Below, one piece after another: positions 8,521-17,506 of a stretch of DNA of 64,000 nt. The stretch is from the NCBI GenBank assembly GCA_050049775.1, contig JASFVP010000002.1, positions 53,755-117,754 on the forward strand, given 5' to 3'. A program made the position numbers and the translations under genes. Under the pieces are notes generated by a model that was given only the letters and a program-made list of their open reading frames with translations, had not been told where the DNA came from and ran no database searches. The stretch is from JABDQZ01 sp050049775. Lineage in GTDB: Bacteria > Pseudomonadota > Gammaproteobacteria > Chromatiales > Chromatiaceae. Position 1 is the stretch's first letter. Every line of letters begins with the position of its first letter.

Positions 8521-11097
8521 TTGAAGTCACCGGTAAAAAATCGCTCCCTGGTCAGCCGTTTTATCCGCCGACTGCCATTGCCAATGCTGGCAATTGTGGT
8601 GGGGCTGTTTCTCGGCACCGGCGTCTGGGTGGTGGTCGACATGGTGCAGACCCGGGCCATCCAGCAGTTGTTTGAAGAGGAATTGCAAAAGCGCCTCGAA
8701 CAGCAGGCCCGCGAGTCGCTGGTGCGCTTCAACCATTTTGTCGAGCAATACACCTCAATGGCCCGCTTGCTGGCGCATCACAAAACGTTGGCGCAGTATC
8801 TCAGTCCGCTGTTCTGGGGCAGCGACGAGATGTTTTTCAAGATGACCTATCGATCCGAGCCACCGGACTGGCTACCAGGGCCGCTGCTGTGGCAGTCGCT
8901 GACCCGCCCGAGTCACCTGCTGCTGATTGACCGCCATGGCAAGATCCGGGAGGAATACCAGCTAGACCAGGAACCGTTGTCGGCGGAACTCAAGGAACTG
9001 GTGCACTGGGAAGCCGACATCAGTCGCAGTTTTCTGACCGAAGTCTCGGGTTATCCGTATCTGATCATCATCGAAGAGACCGAGGACGAAAGCGACAATG
9101 TCATGGGCGCACTGGTGCTGATTGTGCCGATTGACACCAGTTTCCTGGATGCGTCTCAACAGGGCGTTGCGGCAGACGGCGCTGTGGTGGCCTTGCTGAA
9201 ATCGGACGATCATCATGTGCTGGTCAGCAGCAATCCGAACAAGCTACTGGAACAGTTTCTGCCGGAACAGCTGAATGACGAATATGTGGTCACCGCACAG
9301 TCGCTGGCCAATTATTCCGACTCCGAATTCAGCCTGCTGTTTGGTACCTTCATTCCCCGCTCGGGAACCGTCGCCACCGTGGCGCGTGTGTTGCAGATCG
9401 AACGCAAGCAACGCTGGATCGGTGCGCTGATTTTCATCCTGATGTTTTCGCTGCTGTTCGTGCTGGTTTCGGTGCGGCTCAATCGCGTGTTGCGGCGTAT
9501 ATCGGATTTTGCCCGCCGCGCTTTGGGTATGTCGGAACTGAAAGTCAGTCGCGGCAACGCCCTGTTCATCCTGGAAGACTGGATGCGTGAATTCAGTACC
9601 CTGGTACTGTCGGCGCGCGAGGAAATGCGCGTTAAACACGAAGACCAGTTGCGTGAAACCGAAGCACTCAAGGCGGCGATCATGGATACCTCGCTGGACT
9701 CCATCATCACCGTTGATGAAACCGGCCAGATAATCGACTTCAACCCGACCGCCGAAGAGATTTTCGGTTACCAGGCCGAGCAGGCCATCGGCAAGCAGAT
9801 AGCGCCGCTGATCATTTCCGAACAGTCACGCGATTCGTTTGCGCGCAAACTGGAAACCTGTTTGCTGGTACCGCTCGAGCCGGGTAATGAAAACCGCACC
9901 GAAATGTACGCCGTGCGTCAGGACGGCACGCAGTTCCCGGTGGAAATTGCGATCAAGCCGTTGTTACTGAAAGACAGCGTATTGTTTACCGTGTACCTGC
10001 ACGACATCTCCATGCGCCGTCGCCAGCAACAGGAGATCCGCAACCTGGCCGCCTTCCCGAGTGAAAGCCCGATGCCGATTCTGCGCATCAACGAACGCGG
10101 CGTCATCATTTACGCCAACCAGCCCAGCAGTGCCTTGCTGGAATACTGGGGTGTACAGTTTTTGCAAACGCTGCCGGCTTTCTGGCGTAAGCAGGTGGAA
10201 GACGTGCTCGGTAAGGGCCGCGAGCGAGAAATCGAGGTGGTCGATAACGACAAGTTTTATTCGCTGTTGCTGGTGCCGATCAAGGGCGCCAATTACGTCA
10301 ACATTTACGGCAAGGATGTCACTGAAACACGCAATGCCGAAGCCGAATCGCGCCAGCACCAGACCGACCTGGTGCATGTCTGCCGTTTGTCGACCATGGG
10401 TGAGATGGCGACCGGCATCGCTCACGAGCTCAACCAGCCGTTGTCGGCGATCATGAATTACGCCAGCGGTTGCACCCGCCGTCTCAAACTCAATCTTGGC
10501 GGCGTTGACGAACTGCTACCGGCGCTGGAACAGATTACCACCCAGGCGCATCGTGCCGGCGAGATCATCAAGCGCATGCGTGGCATGCTCGGCAAGCAGC
10601 CGGCCATTCGCGATGACACCGATCTCAACAGCCTGGTGGTGGAAGTCTGTTCCTTTGTCGAATTCGAGCTGCGTAAAAGTGAAGTGAAAATCGAGCTGGA
10701 ACTGGAACAGACACCTTTATATGTACGTGTCGATCTGGTGCAGATTGAGCAGGTGATCCTCAACATAGTGCGCAATGCGCTGGATGTATTGCAGGAAGTC
10801 CGAAATCGTGAACGCCACCTGTTGATCAAAACCGGCCGCAAGAATTACAAGACCGCCTTTATCTCGATCGAGGACAACGGCCCCGGTATCCCGAATCCGA
10901 TCATGGAGCGACTGTTTGATCCGTTTTTTACCACCAAAGATGCCGGCATGGGCATGGGCCTGGCGATCAGCCAGACCATTATTGATGATCATCAGGGCAG
11001 CATCCGCGTTGAAAGCTGGCCCGGCTCGGGCACCTGTTTTGTGATCGAATTACCTGTTAGTGTGAGCGATGAACAATCCATAGCGGTAGCGAGATGA
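8521..11097 (+). CDS. Membrane PAS sensor histidine kinase (FixL/DctB class)
   Basis: An 858-residue kinase: TM helix (about 20-42), a periplasmic sensing region of some 250 residues (DctB/Cache-like by arrangement), a second TM helix (about 300-323), a PAS domain (about 383-500, with DSIITVDETGQIIDFNPTAE), a second degenerate PAS (about 510-605) and the transmitter. The phospho-acceptor His635 lies in ATGIAHELNQPLSAI, the FixL/DctB-type H-box; the ATP site has DNGPGIP, FFTTKDAGMGMGL. The start is a TTG at 8521; an ATG at 8584 would fall inside the first helix. The stop overlaps the response regulator start (ATGA), so they form a cognate pair. The signal is unknown. Confidence 0.9.
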   Translation: MKSPVKNRSLVSRFIRRLPLPMLAIVVGLFLGTGVWVVVDMVQTRAIQQLFEEELQKRLEQQARESLVRFNHFVEQYTSMARLLAHHKTLAQYLSPLFWGSDEMFFKMTYRSEPPDWLPGPLLWQSLTRPSHLLLIDRHGKIREEYQLDQEPLSAELKELVHWEADISRSFLTEVSGYPYLIIIEETEDESDNVMGALVLIVPIDTSFLDASQQGVAADGAVVALLKSDDHHVLVSSNPNKLLEQFLPEQLNDEYVVTAQSLANYSDSEFSLLFGTFIPRSGTVATVARVLQIERKQRWIGALIFILMFSLLFVLVSVRLNRVLRRISDFARRALGMSELKVSRGNALFILEDWMREFSTLVLSAREEMRVKHEDQLRETEALKAAIMDTSLDSIITVDETGQIIDFNPTAEEIFGYQAEQAIGKQIAPLIISEQSRDSFARKLETCLLVPLEPGNENRTEMYAVRQDGTQFPVEIAIKPLLLKDSVLFTVYLHDISMRRRQQQEIRNLAAFPSESPMPILRINERGVIIYANQPSSALLEYWGVQFLQTLPAFWRKQVEDVLGKGREREIEVVDNDKFYSLLLVPIKGANYVNIYGKDVTETRNAEAESRQHQTDLVHVCRLSTMGEMATGIAHELNQPLSAIMNYASGCTRRLKLNLGGVDELLPALEQITTQAHRAGEIIKRMRGMLGKQPAIRDDTDLNSLVVEVCSFVEFELRKSEVKIELELEQTPLYVRVDLVQIEQVILNIVRNALDVLQEVRNRERHLLIKTGRKNYKTAFISIEDNGPGIPNPIMERLFDPFFTTKDAGMGMGLAISQTIIDDHQGSIRVESWPGSGTCFVIELPVSVSDEQSIAVAR

Positions 11098-11726
11098 AAA
11101 ACAACAACCCAGACGTATCCACGGTATTTGTGGTCGATGATGACCATGCCATGCGCGAGTCGCTGACCTGGTTGATCGAATCGGTCGGGCTGCGCGTTGA
11201 AACCTATGATTCGGCCGACGCCTTCCTGCAGTCTTATTATCCGGGCCGCTCCGGTTGCCTGTTGCTGGACGTGCGTATGCCGGGCATGAGCGGACTGGAA
11301 CTGCAGGAGCATTTACAGCGCCAGCAGGTCACGGTTCCGGTGATCATCATCACCGGCCATGGCGACGTGCCGATGGCGGTGCGCGCCATGAAGGCCGGCG
11401 CCATTGATTTCATCGAGAAACCTTTTAATGATGAGCAACTGCTGGAATCGATCCGCAATGCCCTGACCATCGACGACATGCGTCGCGACCGTGAAGCGCA
11501 AAAGGCGGCGGTGGCATCGCGCCTGGCGCAATTGACGCCGCGCGAGCATGAAGTCATGGACATGGTGACCGCCGGTAAATCCAACAAGGAGATCGCCAAC
11601 ACGCTGGGTGTGTCGGCCAAGACGGTCGAAGCGCATCGCGCCAAGGTGATGGAGAAAATGCAGGCCGGTTCGCTGGCGGAGCTGGTGCGGCTGGTGGTAG
11701 CGGCGCATATGCCCAGTGAAGCCTGA
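11094..11726 (+). CDS. FixJ/NarL-type response regulator
   Basis: A 210-residue two-domain transcription regulator and expected partner of the kinase encoded just upstream. The receiver (about 10-125) has the acidic pair Asp15-16, phospho-acceptor Asp59 in LLLDVRMPG, the Thr in IIITGHGD and Lys in FIEKPF. The C-terminal LuxR-type helix-turn-helix (about 140-205) contains LTPREHEVMDMVTAGKSNKE and the recognition helix VSAKTVEAHRAKVMEKM. The order receiver-LuxR together with a PAS kinase of this H-box class matches FixLJ/TtrSR-type systems. Targets cannot be read from the window. Confidence 0.92.
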   Translation: MKNNNPDVSTVFVVDDDHAMRESLTWLIESVGLRVETYDSADAFLQSYYPGRSGCLLLDVRMPGMSGLELQEHLQRQQVTVPVIIITGHGDVPMAVRAMKAGAIDFIEKPFNDEQLLESIRNALTIDDMRRDREAQKAAVASRLAQLTPREHEVMDMVTAGKSNKEIANTLGVSAKTVEAHRAKVMEKMQAGSLAELVRLVVAAHMPSEA

Positions 11727-11751
11727 GCCAGCCGGATAAGCAGGGCGCTGC

Positions 11752-13032
11752 ATGCGGCATCTCGTCAATCGGAAGATCATCTCCTGGTGCCTGTATGATT
11801 GGGCCAATTCCGCTTTTGCCACCACCGTAATCGCCGGTTTTTTCCCGGTGTTCTTCAAGCAGTTCTGGGCGCAGCAACAATCGGTCACCGACAGCACCTT
11901 TTATCTTGGCCTGGTCAATTCCATCGCCAGCCTGCTGATTGTCGCTATGGCGCCCTTGCTCGGTGCGGTCGCCGATCATTTATCACAGAAAAAACGTTTT
12001 CTGCTTGGTTTTGCCGTGCTTGGCATTCTGATGTCGGCCGGACTCAGCCTGGTGGCGCAGGGTGAATGGCTGCTGGCGCTGTTGTTGTACCTGTTCGGCC
12101 TGCTGGGTTTTTCCGGCAGCAATATTTTTTACGATGCTCTGATTCTCGATGTCACCAGCCTGAAACACGTCGATTTCGTTTCCGGCATGGGGTTCTCGTT
12201 TGGCTATCTCGGTGGCGGCCTGCTGTTTCTGGTCAATGTGCTTATGGTCAGCCAGCCACACTGGTTCGGCCTGGCCGATGCCAGCGAGGCGGTGCAACTG
12301 TCGTTTGTGCTGGTGGCTGTCTGGTGGGCGCTGTTCAGTCTGCCATTGCTGTTGTTTGTACGCGAGCATCGCCAGGACGATCCACCAGCCGGCCGGGTCA
12401 TCATCGCGTCCTATCGCTCTCTACTTCAGACGCTCAAGCGCATCATGCGGTTGCGCATGACGTTTCTGTTCCTGCTGGCTTACTGGTTTTACATTGACGG
12501 CGTCGACACCATCATCCGCATGGCGGTGGATTTCGGCCTGTCGGTTGGGCTGGAATCGAACGGCCTGCTGATCGCCTTGCTGGTGACCCAGTTTGTCGGT
12601 TTTCCGGCAGCGCTGCTATTCGGTCACATCGGCCAGCTCAAGGGGCCAAAATTCGGCATCAGCATCTGCCTGGTTGTTTATGGCGTGATTGTGTTCTGGG
12701 CCTACCAGTTGCAGCAACAGTGGGAGTTTTATGTGCTCGCGGTCGCCGTCGGCCTGGTGCAGGGCGGGGTGCAGTCGCTCAGCCGTTCATTGTTTGCCCG
12801 CCTGGTGCCGCCACAACAGAAGGCGGCGTTTTTCGGTTTCTACAACATGCTTGGCAAATTCGCCGCCGTGATTGGACCGGTTATGGTCGGCACCGTGGCG
12901 CTGCTGACGCAGGATTCCCGCACAAGTATTTTGTCGGTGCTAGTGTTATTTGGTATTGGCGCGCTGCTGCTGGCGCGCGTCAATGTTGAAAAAGGCATGG
13001 AAGAGGCCGCCTTGTTCCATCTGGACAAGTGA
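11752..13032 (+). CDS. MFS transporter, UMF1/Atg22-like
   Basis: A 426-residue permease with about twelve membrane helices. The N-terminus WCLYDWANSAFATTVIAGFFPVFF is characteristic of the UMF1 (Atg22-like) branch of the major facilitator superfamily, and QGGVQSLSRSLFARLVP is its typical C-terminal half signature. Bacterial substrates of this branch are mostly unknown. It begins 25 bases after the response regulator stop on the same strand, so it may be co-transcribed with, or be a target of, the two-component pair; that is inference. No terminator is evident before the flagellar promoter at 13142. Confidence 0.87.
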   Translation: MRHLVNRKIISWCLYDWANSAFATTVIAGFFPVFFKQFWAQQQSVTDSTFYLGLVNSIASLLIVAMAPLLGAVADHLSQKKRFLLGFAVLGILMSAGLSLVAQGEWLLALLLYLFGLLGFSGSNIFYDALILDVTSLKHVDFVSGMGFSFGYLGGGLLFLVNVLMVSQPHWFGLADASEAVQLSFVLVAVWWALFSLPLLLFVREHRQDDPPAGRVIIASYRSLLQTLKRIMRLRMTFLFLLAYWFYIDGVDTIIRMAVDFGLSVGLESNGLLIALLVTQFVGFPAALLFGHIGQLKGPKFGISICLVVYGVIVFWAYQLQQQWEFYVLAVAVGLVQGGVQSLSRSLFARLVPPQQKAAFFGFYNMLGKFAAVIGPVMVGTVALLTQDSRTSILSVLVLFGIGALLLARVNVEKGMEEAALFHLDK

Positions 13033-13141
13033 CAAAAATACGGCTCCCGGCTGGCTGAATCATAAGTCAATAAAATGACAGCCAATTGATTACTCTTTGT
13101 AACCCTTTGTATTAACTTGCTATTTCTGATGTTGGAAAATA

Positions 13142-13157
13142 TGGCACGGCCTTTGCT
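13142..13157 (+). promoter_or_regulatory. Sigma-54 promoter for the fliL operon
   Basis: TGGCACG-GCCT-TTGCT is an exact match to the sigma-54 (RpoN) consensus TGGCACG-N4-TTGCW, with the GG and GC elements correctly spaced. It lies 36 bases before the fliL start, giving a leader of roughly 25 bases. In polar-flagellated gammaproteobacteria (Pseudomonas, Vibrio) fliL-type operons are RpoN-dependent and need FleQ/FlrA- or FlrC-type activators, which are not encoded in this window. Confidence 0.9.
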
Positions 13158-13193
13158 CTATTGGCAATAGCTGCAATTATCGAGGTATTTCGG

Positions 13194-13724
13194 ATGGCGG
13201 AAGAAAACGAAGATCTTTCTGAAGAAGGCGAAGTAAAAAGCAAGAAAAAACTGTACCTGATCATCGGCATTGTCGTGCTGATGCTGCTGTTCAGCGCCAC
13301 AGCGGTATTTTTCATGCTGGGTGACGATGCTGCCGAAGACGGAACTGCCGAGCAGACCGAAGTCGAGGAAGAAGACGATGAAGAAAAGGTCGCGAGTTAC
13401 TTTGAAATGGAACCGGAATTCAAGATCAGTCTGCCACCCGGCAGCCGTTTCCGCCAGGCGCAGATCGGTGTGCAGATTTTTACCTACAGCCCGTCATTGC
13501 TGGACTACATCAGAAAGAACCATCCGATGCTGCGTCACCACTTGCTCAACCTGATGAACGAACAGGATGGCAATGCGCTGGCCGAACGTGATGGTCGGGA
13601 AAAATTACAGGCTGCCCTGAAGGACAAGCTGGTGGAGTTGATCAGCGCCAGCGCCGATCCGGAAGAAAGCCGCCTGGGTAAGAAAGTCGAACAGGTTTAT
13701 TTCACCAGCTTCGTATTGCAATAA
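13194..13724 (+). CDS. fliL: Flagellar basal-body protein FliL
   Basis: Single-pass inner-membrane protein around the flagellar stator that supports motor torque. It shows an acidic cytoplasmic N-terminus, one TM helix (about 20-42, LYLIIGIVVLMLLFSATAVFF), a strongly acidic linker (EVEEEDDEE) and the periplasmic FliL domain ending in FTSFVLQ. The ATG at 13194 (MAEENEDLSE) is preceded by GAGG at good distance and gives 176 residues; an in-frame start 11 codons earlier is unlikely. It is the first gene after the sigma-54 promoter, and fliM begins 4 bases after its stop. Confidence 0.94.
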   Translation: MAEENEDLSEEGEVKSKKKLYLIIGIVVLMLLFSATAVFFMLGDDAAEDGTAEQTEVEEEDDEEKVASYFEMEPEFKISLPPGSRFRQAQIGVQIFTYSPSLLDYIRKNHPMLRHHLLNLMNEQDGNALAERDGREKLQAALKDKLVELISASADPEESRLGKKVEQVYFTSFVLQ

Positions 13725-13728
13725 GACC

Positions 13729-14784
13729 ATGAGTGCTACAGACCTTTTATCACAAGACGAAATCGATGCGCTGCTCCACGGCGTGGACGGCGGCGATGTC
13801 GAGACCGAAACCGATGAGCCGTTAGAAGACGGCTCGGCGCGCCAATACGATTTCGCCAGCCAGGACCGCATCGTCCGCGGACGTCTGCCGACACTGGAAA
13901 TGATCAATGAGCGTTTTGCGCGTTACTTCCGCACCTCGCTGTTCAATATGCTGCGCCGTTCCGCGGACATTTCCGTGTCCGGTGTGCAGATGCAGAAGTT
14001 CTCGGAATTTGTGCATTCCCTGTTTGTACCGACCAGCCTCAACATCATTCGCCTGCACCCGCTACGCGGCAAGGGCCTGTGTGTGATTGACCCGAAGCTG
14101 GTGTTCAGCATCGTCGACAATTATTTCGGCGGCACCGGCCGCTTCCACACCAAGATCGAGGGTCGCGATTTCACGCCGACCGAATTGCGGGTGGTGCAGT
14201 TGTTGCTGGGGCTGGCGTTTGAAGATTTGAAACTGGCGTGGAAACCGGTGATTGATGTCAATTTTGAATACGTCAATTCCGAAGTCAATCCGCAGTTCGC
14301 CAACATTGTCAGCCCCAGTGAGGTCGTGGTGGTGACAACCTTCAGTGTCGATCTCGAAAGTGGCGGAGGCAATATGCATATCTGTTTACCTTATTCCATG
14401 CTGGAACCGATTCGGGACCTGCTTGACGCCGGCGTGCAATCCGATCGTGGTGAGAAGGATGAACGCTGGGAAAAGGCCATGCAGGAAGAGATCAAGAATG
14501 CGCGGGTTGAACTCAACAGCATTCTTGGTGAAACCACCCTGACGGTCAGCGAACTGGCCAATCTGGAAATTGGCGATGTGGTCATGCTCGAGGAAATTGA
14601 GGACGTCATGATCAATGCCGCTGGTGTGCCCCTGTTCAAGGGCTCCCTGGGCGTGTCCCAGGGCAATTACGCCGTCAAGGTAAAACAGCTGATCGAACCC
14701 GTCCGCACCACCGGTATCCGTGAGTTGATCGAAGCGGGTGAGTTGGCGCAGGCACAGGCACAGCAAAACAATTTATTGGATTAA
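13729..14784 (+). CDS. fliM: Flagellar switch protein FliM
   Basis: C-ring component that binds CheY-P and switches rotation. The N-terminal CheY-binding peptide is conserved (LLSQDEIDALL, residues 5-15), followed by the middle CheC-like domain (about 45-230) and the C-terminal FliN-homology domain (about 250-330, VELNSILGETTLTVSELANL). Its 351 residues are slightly longer than the enterobacterial protein. It sits between fliL and fliN as in most gammaproteobacteria, and the CheY it would bind is encoded 9 kb downstream. Confidence 0.96.
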   Translation: MSATDLLSQDEIDALLHGVDGGDVETETDEPLEDGSARQYDFASQDRIVRGRLPTLEMINERFARYFRTSLFNMLRRSADISVSGVQMQKFSEFVHSLFVPTSLNIIRLHPLRGKGLCVIDPKLVFSIVDNYFGGTGRFHTKIEGRDFTPTELRVVQLLLGLAFEDLKLAWKPVIDVNFEYVNSEVNPQFANIVSPSEVVVVTTFSVDLESGGGNMHICLPYSMLEPIRDLLDAGVQSDRGEKDERWEKAMQEEIKNARVELNSILGETTLTVSELANLEIGDVVMLEEIEDVMINAAGVPLFKGSLGVSQGNYAVKVKQLIEPVRTTGIRELIEAGELAQAQAQQNNLLD

Positions 14785-14820
14785 CCATAACCGGGTTATG
14801 CAGAGCGCGAGGCAAGCAAC

Positions 14821-15225
14821 ATGAGTGATGAAAACGAAGAAATGCCTGACGATTGGGCGGCCGCGATGGCTGAACAGGGGGATACCGATGAAGCGGAAGC
14901 AAGCGATGACGTGCAGGCCGCCGAACTGGACGAACTGGTGGATGAATCCACGCCGGCTGGCGGCGAGGTCAAGATGGATGCGATTCTGGATGTGCCGGTT
15001 ACCATTTCGATGGAAATCGGTCGCACCAACCTGAACATCCGCAACCTGCTGCAGCTCAATCAGGGTTCGGTGGTGGAACTCGATCGCCTGGCCGGTGAGC
15101 CGATGGATGTGCTGGTCAATGGCACGCTGATCGCCAAGGGCGAAGTGGTGGTGGTCAACGAGAAATTCGGTATTCGCCTGACCGACATCGTCAGTCCGGC
15201 CGATCGGGTCAAGAGACTCAAATAA
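14821..15225 (+). CDS. fliN: Flagellar switch protein FliN
   Basis: C-ring base protein that also works with FliH in export-substrate delivery. The N-terminal half is acidic and low-complexity (residues 1-55); the conserved SpoA/FliN domain occupies about 58-134 and includes LDVPVTISMEIGRT, LNQGSVVELDRLAGEPMDV and NGTLIAKGEVVVVNEKFGIR. The stop overlaps the fliO start by one base (TAATG), so translation is probably coupled. Confidence 0.95.
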   Translation: MSDENEEMPDDWAAAMAEQGDTDEAEASDDVQAAELDELVDESTPAGGEVKMDAILDVPVTISMEIGRTNLNIRNLLQLNQGSVVELDRLAGEPMDVLVNGTLIAKGEVVVVNEKFGIRLTDIVSPADRVKRLK

Positions 15226-15710
15226 TGACTTTTACCCACGCCATGAAATACCGCATGAGACTGCTGGCGCTATCGTCGCTGCTGTGTCATGGCGCATGGC
15301 TGCAGGCCGCCGAAGAGGTGGAAAAGAAAACCGCGCGGCTGGTATCCAATCCGGTCGGCGGCAGCGAGATCGTCGACATGATGTCGGCGCTGGTGCTGGT
15401 ACTGGCGGTCATCGTTGCGATTGCCTGGCTGTTCAAGAAATACGGCAACGCCGGTGTGTTCAGCAAGGGGCCGGTGCAGGTGATTGGCGGCGTGTCGCTG
15501 GGTTCGCGTGAAAAAGCCGTGTTGTTGCAGGTGGAAGGTGAAAGATTGTTGATCGGCGTGGCCGCCGGTTCGGTACGGACGCTGCATGTGCTCAAGCCGG
15601 CCGAGTTGCTTGATGAAGAACTGACCGATGAGCCTGTGACCAGCAATTCGCCGATAGAAAGTTTTGCCGACAAGTTACGTCGTTCCGTACAACGAGGTGA
15701 GGACAAATGA
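15225..15710 (+). CDS. fliO: Flagellar biosynthesis protein FliO
   Basis: Small membrane protein that helps assemble the FliP ring of the flagellar export gate. After an N-terminal signal-like segment (about 6-24) there is one TM helix (about 48-68, MMSALVLVLAVIVAIAWLF) and the short cytoplasmic FliO domain with VIGGVSLGSREKAVLLQVEGE. FliO is poorly conserved, but this motif and the position between fliN and fliP make the call firm. Overlaps: one base with fliN, four with fliP. Confidence 0.92.
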   Translation: MTFTHAMKYRMRLLALSSLLCHGAWLQAAEEVEKKTARLVSNPVGGSEIVDMMSALVLVLAVIVAIAWLFKKYGNAGVFSKGPVQVIGGVSLGSREKAVLLQVEGERLLIGVAAGSVRTLHVLKPAELLDEELTDEPVTSNSPIESFADKLRRSVQRGEDK

Positions 15711-16444
15711 AGGCGTTGCTGACTTTGTTGCTGTTGTTACTGCCGGTTTTCGGCCAGGCCGCACCCGGTCTCGATATCGTGACCTCGGCGCCGACCGCCG
15801 AAGGCGGCCAGAGTTATTCGCTCAGCATCCAGGTGCTGTTGCTGATGACCGCGCTGTCGCTGATTCCCAGCGCACTGATCATGATGACTTCGTTTGCCCG
15901 TATCCTGATCGTGTTTTCCCTGGTGCGCCAGGCCATGGGCGCGGGTACGGCGCCGTCCAACCAGATTCTCGTCGGCCTGGCGGTGTTTCTGACGTTTTTC
16001 ATCATGGCGCCGGTGTTTGATGAAGTGAACACCACCGCATTGCAGCCATACCTGAATGAGGAAATCACGCAGCAGGAAGCATTTGATCGGGCCAAGACCC
16101 CGTTTCGTGAATTCATGCTGGCGCAGACACGTGATTCGGACCTGGCCATGTTCACCCGTATGTCGGGCCGCGATTCGCTGGAAAGCGAAGAGTCCGTGCC
16201 GTTTTCCGTTCTGTTACCGGCCTATGCCTCCAGCGAAATCAAGACCGCGTTCCAGATGGGCTTTCTGATGTTCATTCCGTTTTTGATCGTGGATCTGGTG
16301 GTCGCCAGTATTCTCATGTCGATGGGCATGATGATGCTGTCGCCAATGATTGTTTCCCTGCCGTTCAAAATCATGCTGTTTGTGCTGGTCGATGGCTGGT
16401 CGCTGCTGATGGGCACATTGGCTTCAAGCTTTTTTGTGAGGTGA
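15707..16444 (+). CDS. fliP: Flagellar export gate protein FliP
   Basis: Core pore-forming subunit of the flagellar type III export gate. The 245 residues start with a cleavable signal peptide (cut near GQA-AP), typical for FliP, followed by four membrane helices. Family motifs are clear: MMTSFARILIVFSLVRQAMG, and the second half PFLIVDLVVASILMSMGMMM. The start overlaps the fliO stop by four bases; fliQ follows after 3 bases. Confidence 0.96.
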   Translation: MKALLTLLLLLLPVFGQAAPGLDIVTSAPTAEGGQSYSLSIQVLLLMTALSLIPSALIMMTSFARILIVFSLVRQAMGAGTAPSNQILVGLAVFLTFFIMAPVFDEVNTTALQPYLNEEITQQEAFDRAKTPFREFMLAQTRDSDLAMFTRMSGRDSLESEESVPFSVLLPAYASSEIKTAFQMGFLMFIPFLIVDLVVASILMSMGMMMLSPMIVSLPFKIMLFVLVDGWSLLMGTLASSFFVR

Positions 16445-16447
16445 TTT

Positions 16448-16717
16448 ATGGATGTTGATGTCGTTATGGATGTCGGTCGTCAGGCCATGCTGATCAGCAT
16501 CATTCTGACCAGCCCGGTGCTGGCTACCGCACTGGTGGTCGGTCTGGTGGTGGCGATGTTTCAGGCGGCTACCTCGATTCAGGAAATGACGCTGACCTTC
16601 GTGCCGAAGTTGACCGGCATCGGTCTCATCCTGATTTACGCCGGTGCCTGGATGATCGGCCAGCTGGTCAACTTTACTGAAAACCTGATCGAAAACATTC
16701 CGTTTTTGATCGGCTGA
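16448..16717 (+). CDS. fliQ: Flagellar export gate protein FliQ
   Basis: An 89-residue two-helix membrane protein of the export gate, the expected FliQ size. Recognisable features are the first helix ILTSPVLATALVVGLVVAMF, the loop QAATSIQEMTLTFVPK conserved across FliQ/SctS, and the second helix ending WMIGQLVNFTENLIENIP. It lies between fliP and fliR with 3- and 6-base gaps. Confidence 0.96.
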   Translation: MDVDVVMDVGRQAMLISIILTSPVLATALVVGLVVAMFQAATSIQEMTLTFVPKLTGIGLILIYAGAWMIGQLVNFTENLIENIPFLIG

Positions 16718-16723
16718 TGTCAT

Positions 16724-17500
16724 ATGACTCTTACGGAAGCACAACTCGCCAGTTGGTTGGCTTCTATGGCATGGCCGTTCATGCGCATTTCCGGCCTGCT
16801 GATCTCGGCGCCAATTTTCAATAACCGTCAACTCAACGCACGCATCAAAATCAGCCTGGCGCTGCTGGTTACCCTGCTGGTGGCGCCGCTGCTGCCACAA
16901 CCACCAATGGTTGAAGTTTTCAGTTATGAAGCCTTGATGATCGCACTACAGCAACTCGGCATCGGCCTGATGATGGGATTCACCCTGCAGCTGGCTTTTG
17001 CCACGTTAGTCATTGCCGGTCAGTCGGTCGCACACATGATGCATCTCGGTATGGCGCAGATGGTGGATCCACAAAACGGTATCAATGTGCCGACGGTTGC
17101 AACTTTCTACGTGATCATGGCGGTGTTGATCACCTTGTCGCTGGATATTCATCTGGTGTTCATCCAGATGCTGGTCGACAGCTTTGCCGTGGTGCCGGTG
17201 TCGATCGATGGCGTGACGCGCAACTCGATCTGGGAGTTGCTTGGCTGGGGCACCAAGATGTTTCAGATCGGCTTGCTGATTGCACTGCCGGTAAAAGGCA
17301 CCCTGTTACTGGTCAATATCGTGCTCGGCGTGATGTCGCGTGCCGCACCGCAACTACATCTGTTTGCCATCGGTCAGCCGGTGATTATTGCGTCCGGCCT
17401 GATTCTTATCATGGTCAGCCTGTCGTCGTCATTGGGCGCCTTCACTTATTTTGTTGACGAAACCCTGTTGTTCGTCAAAAACGTACTGCTGTTCAGGTAA
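16724..17500 (+). CDS. fliR: Flagellar export gate protein FliR
   Basis: A 258-residue polytopic export gate subunit that completes the FliPQR channel. Family features are MRISGLLISAPIFNNRQLNAR near the N-terminus, MGFTLQLAFATLVIAGQSVAHMMHLGMAQMVDP in the middle and five to six hydrophobic helices. It is followed after 6 bases by flhB, with which FliR is known to contact and sometimes fuse; here the two remain separate. Confidence 0.95.
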   Translation: MTLTEAQLASWLASMAWPFMRISGLLISAPIFNNRQLNARIKISLALLVTLLVAPLLPQPPMVEVFSYEALMIALQQLGIGLMMGFTLQLAFATLVIAGQSVAHMMHLGMAQMVDPQNGINVPTVATFYVIMAVLITLSLDIHLVFIQMLVDSFAVVPVSIDGVTRNSIWELLGWGTKMFQIGLLIALPVKGTLLLVNIVLGVMSRAAPQLHLFAIGQPVIIASGLILIMVSLSSSLGAFTYFVDETLLFVKNVLLFR

Positions 17501-17506
17501 TCGATC

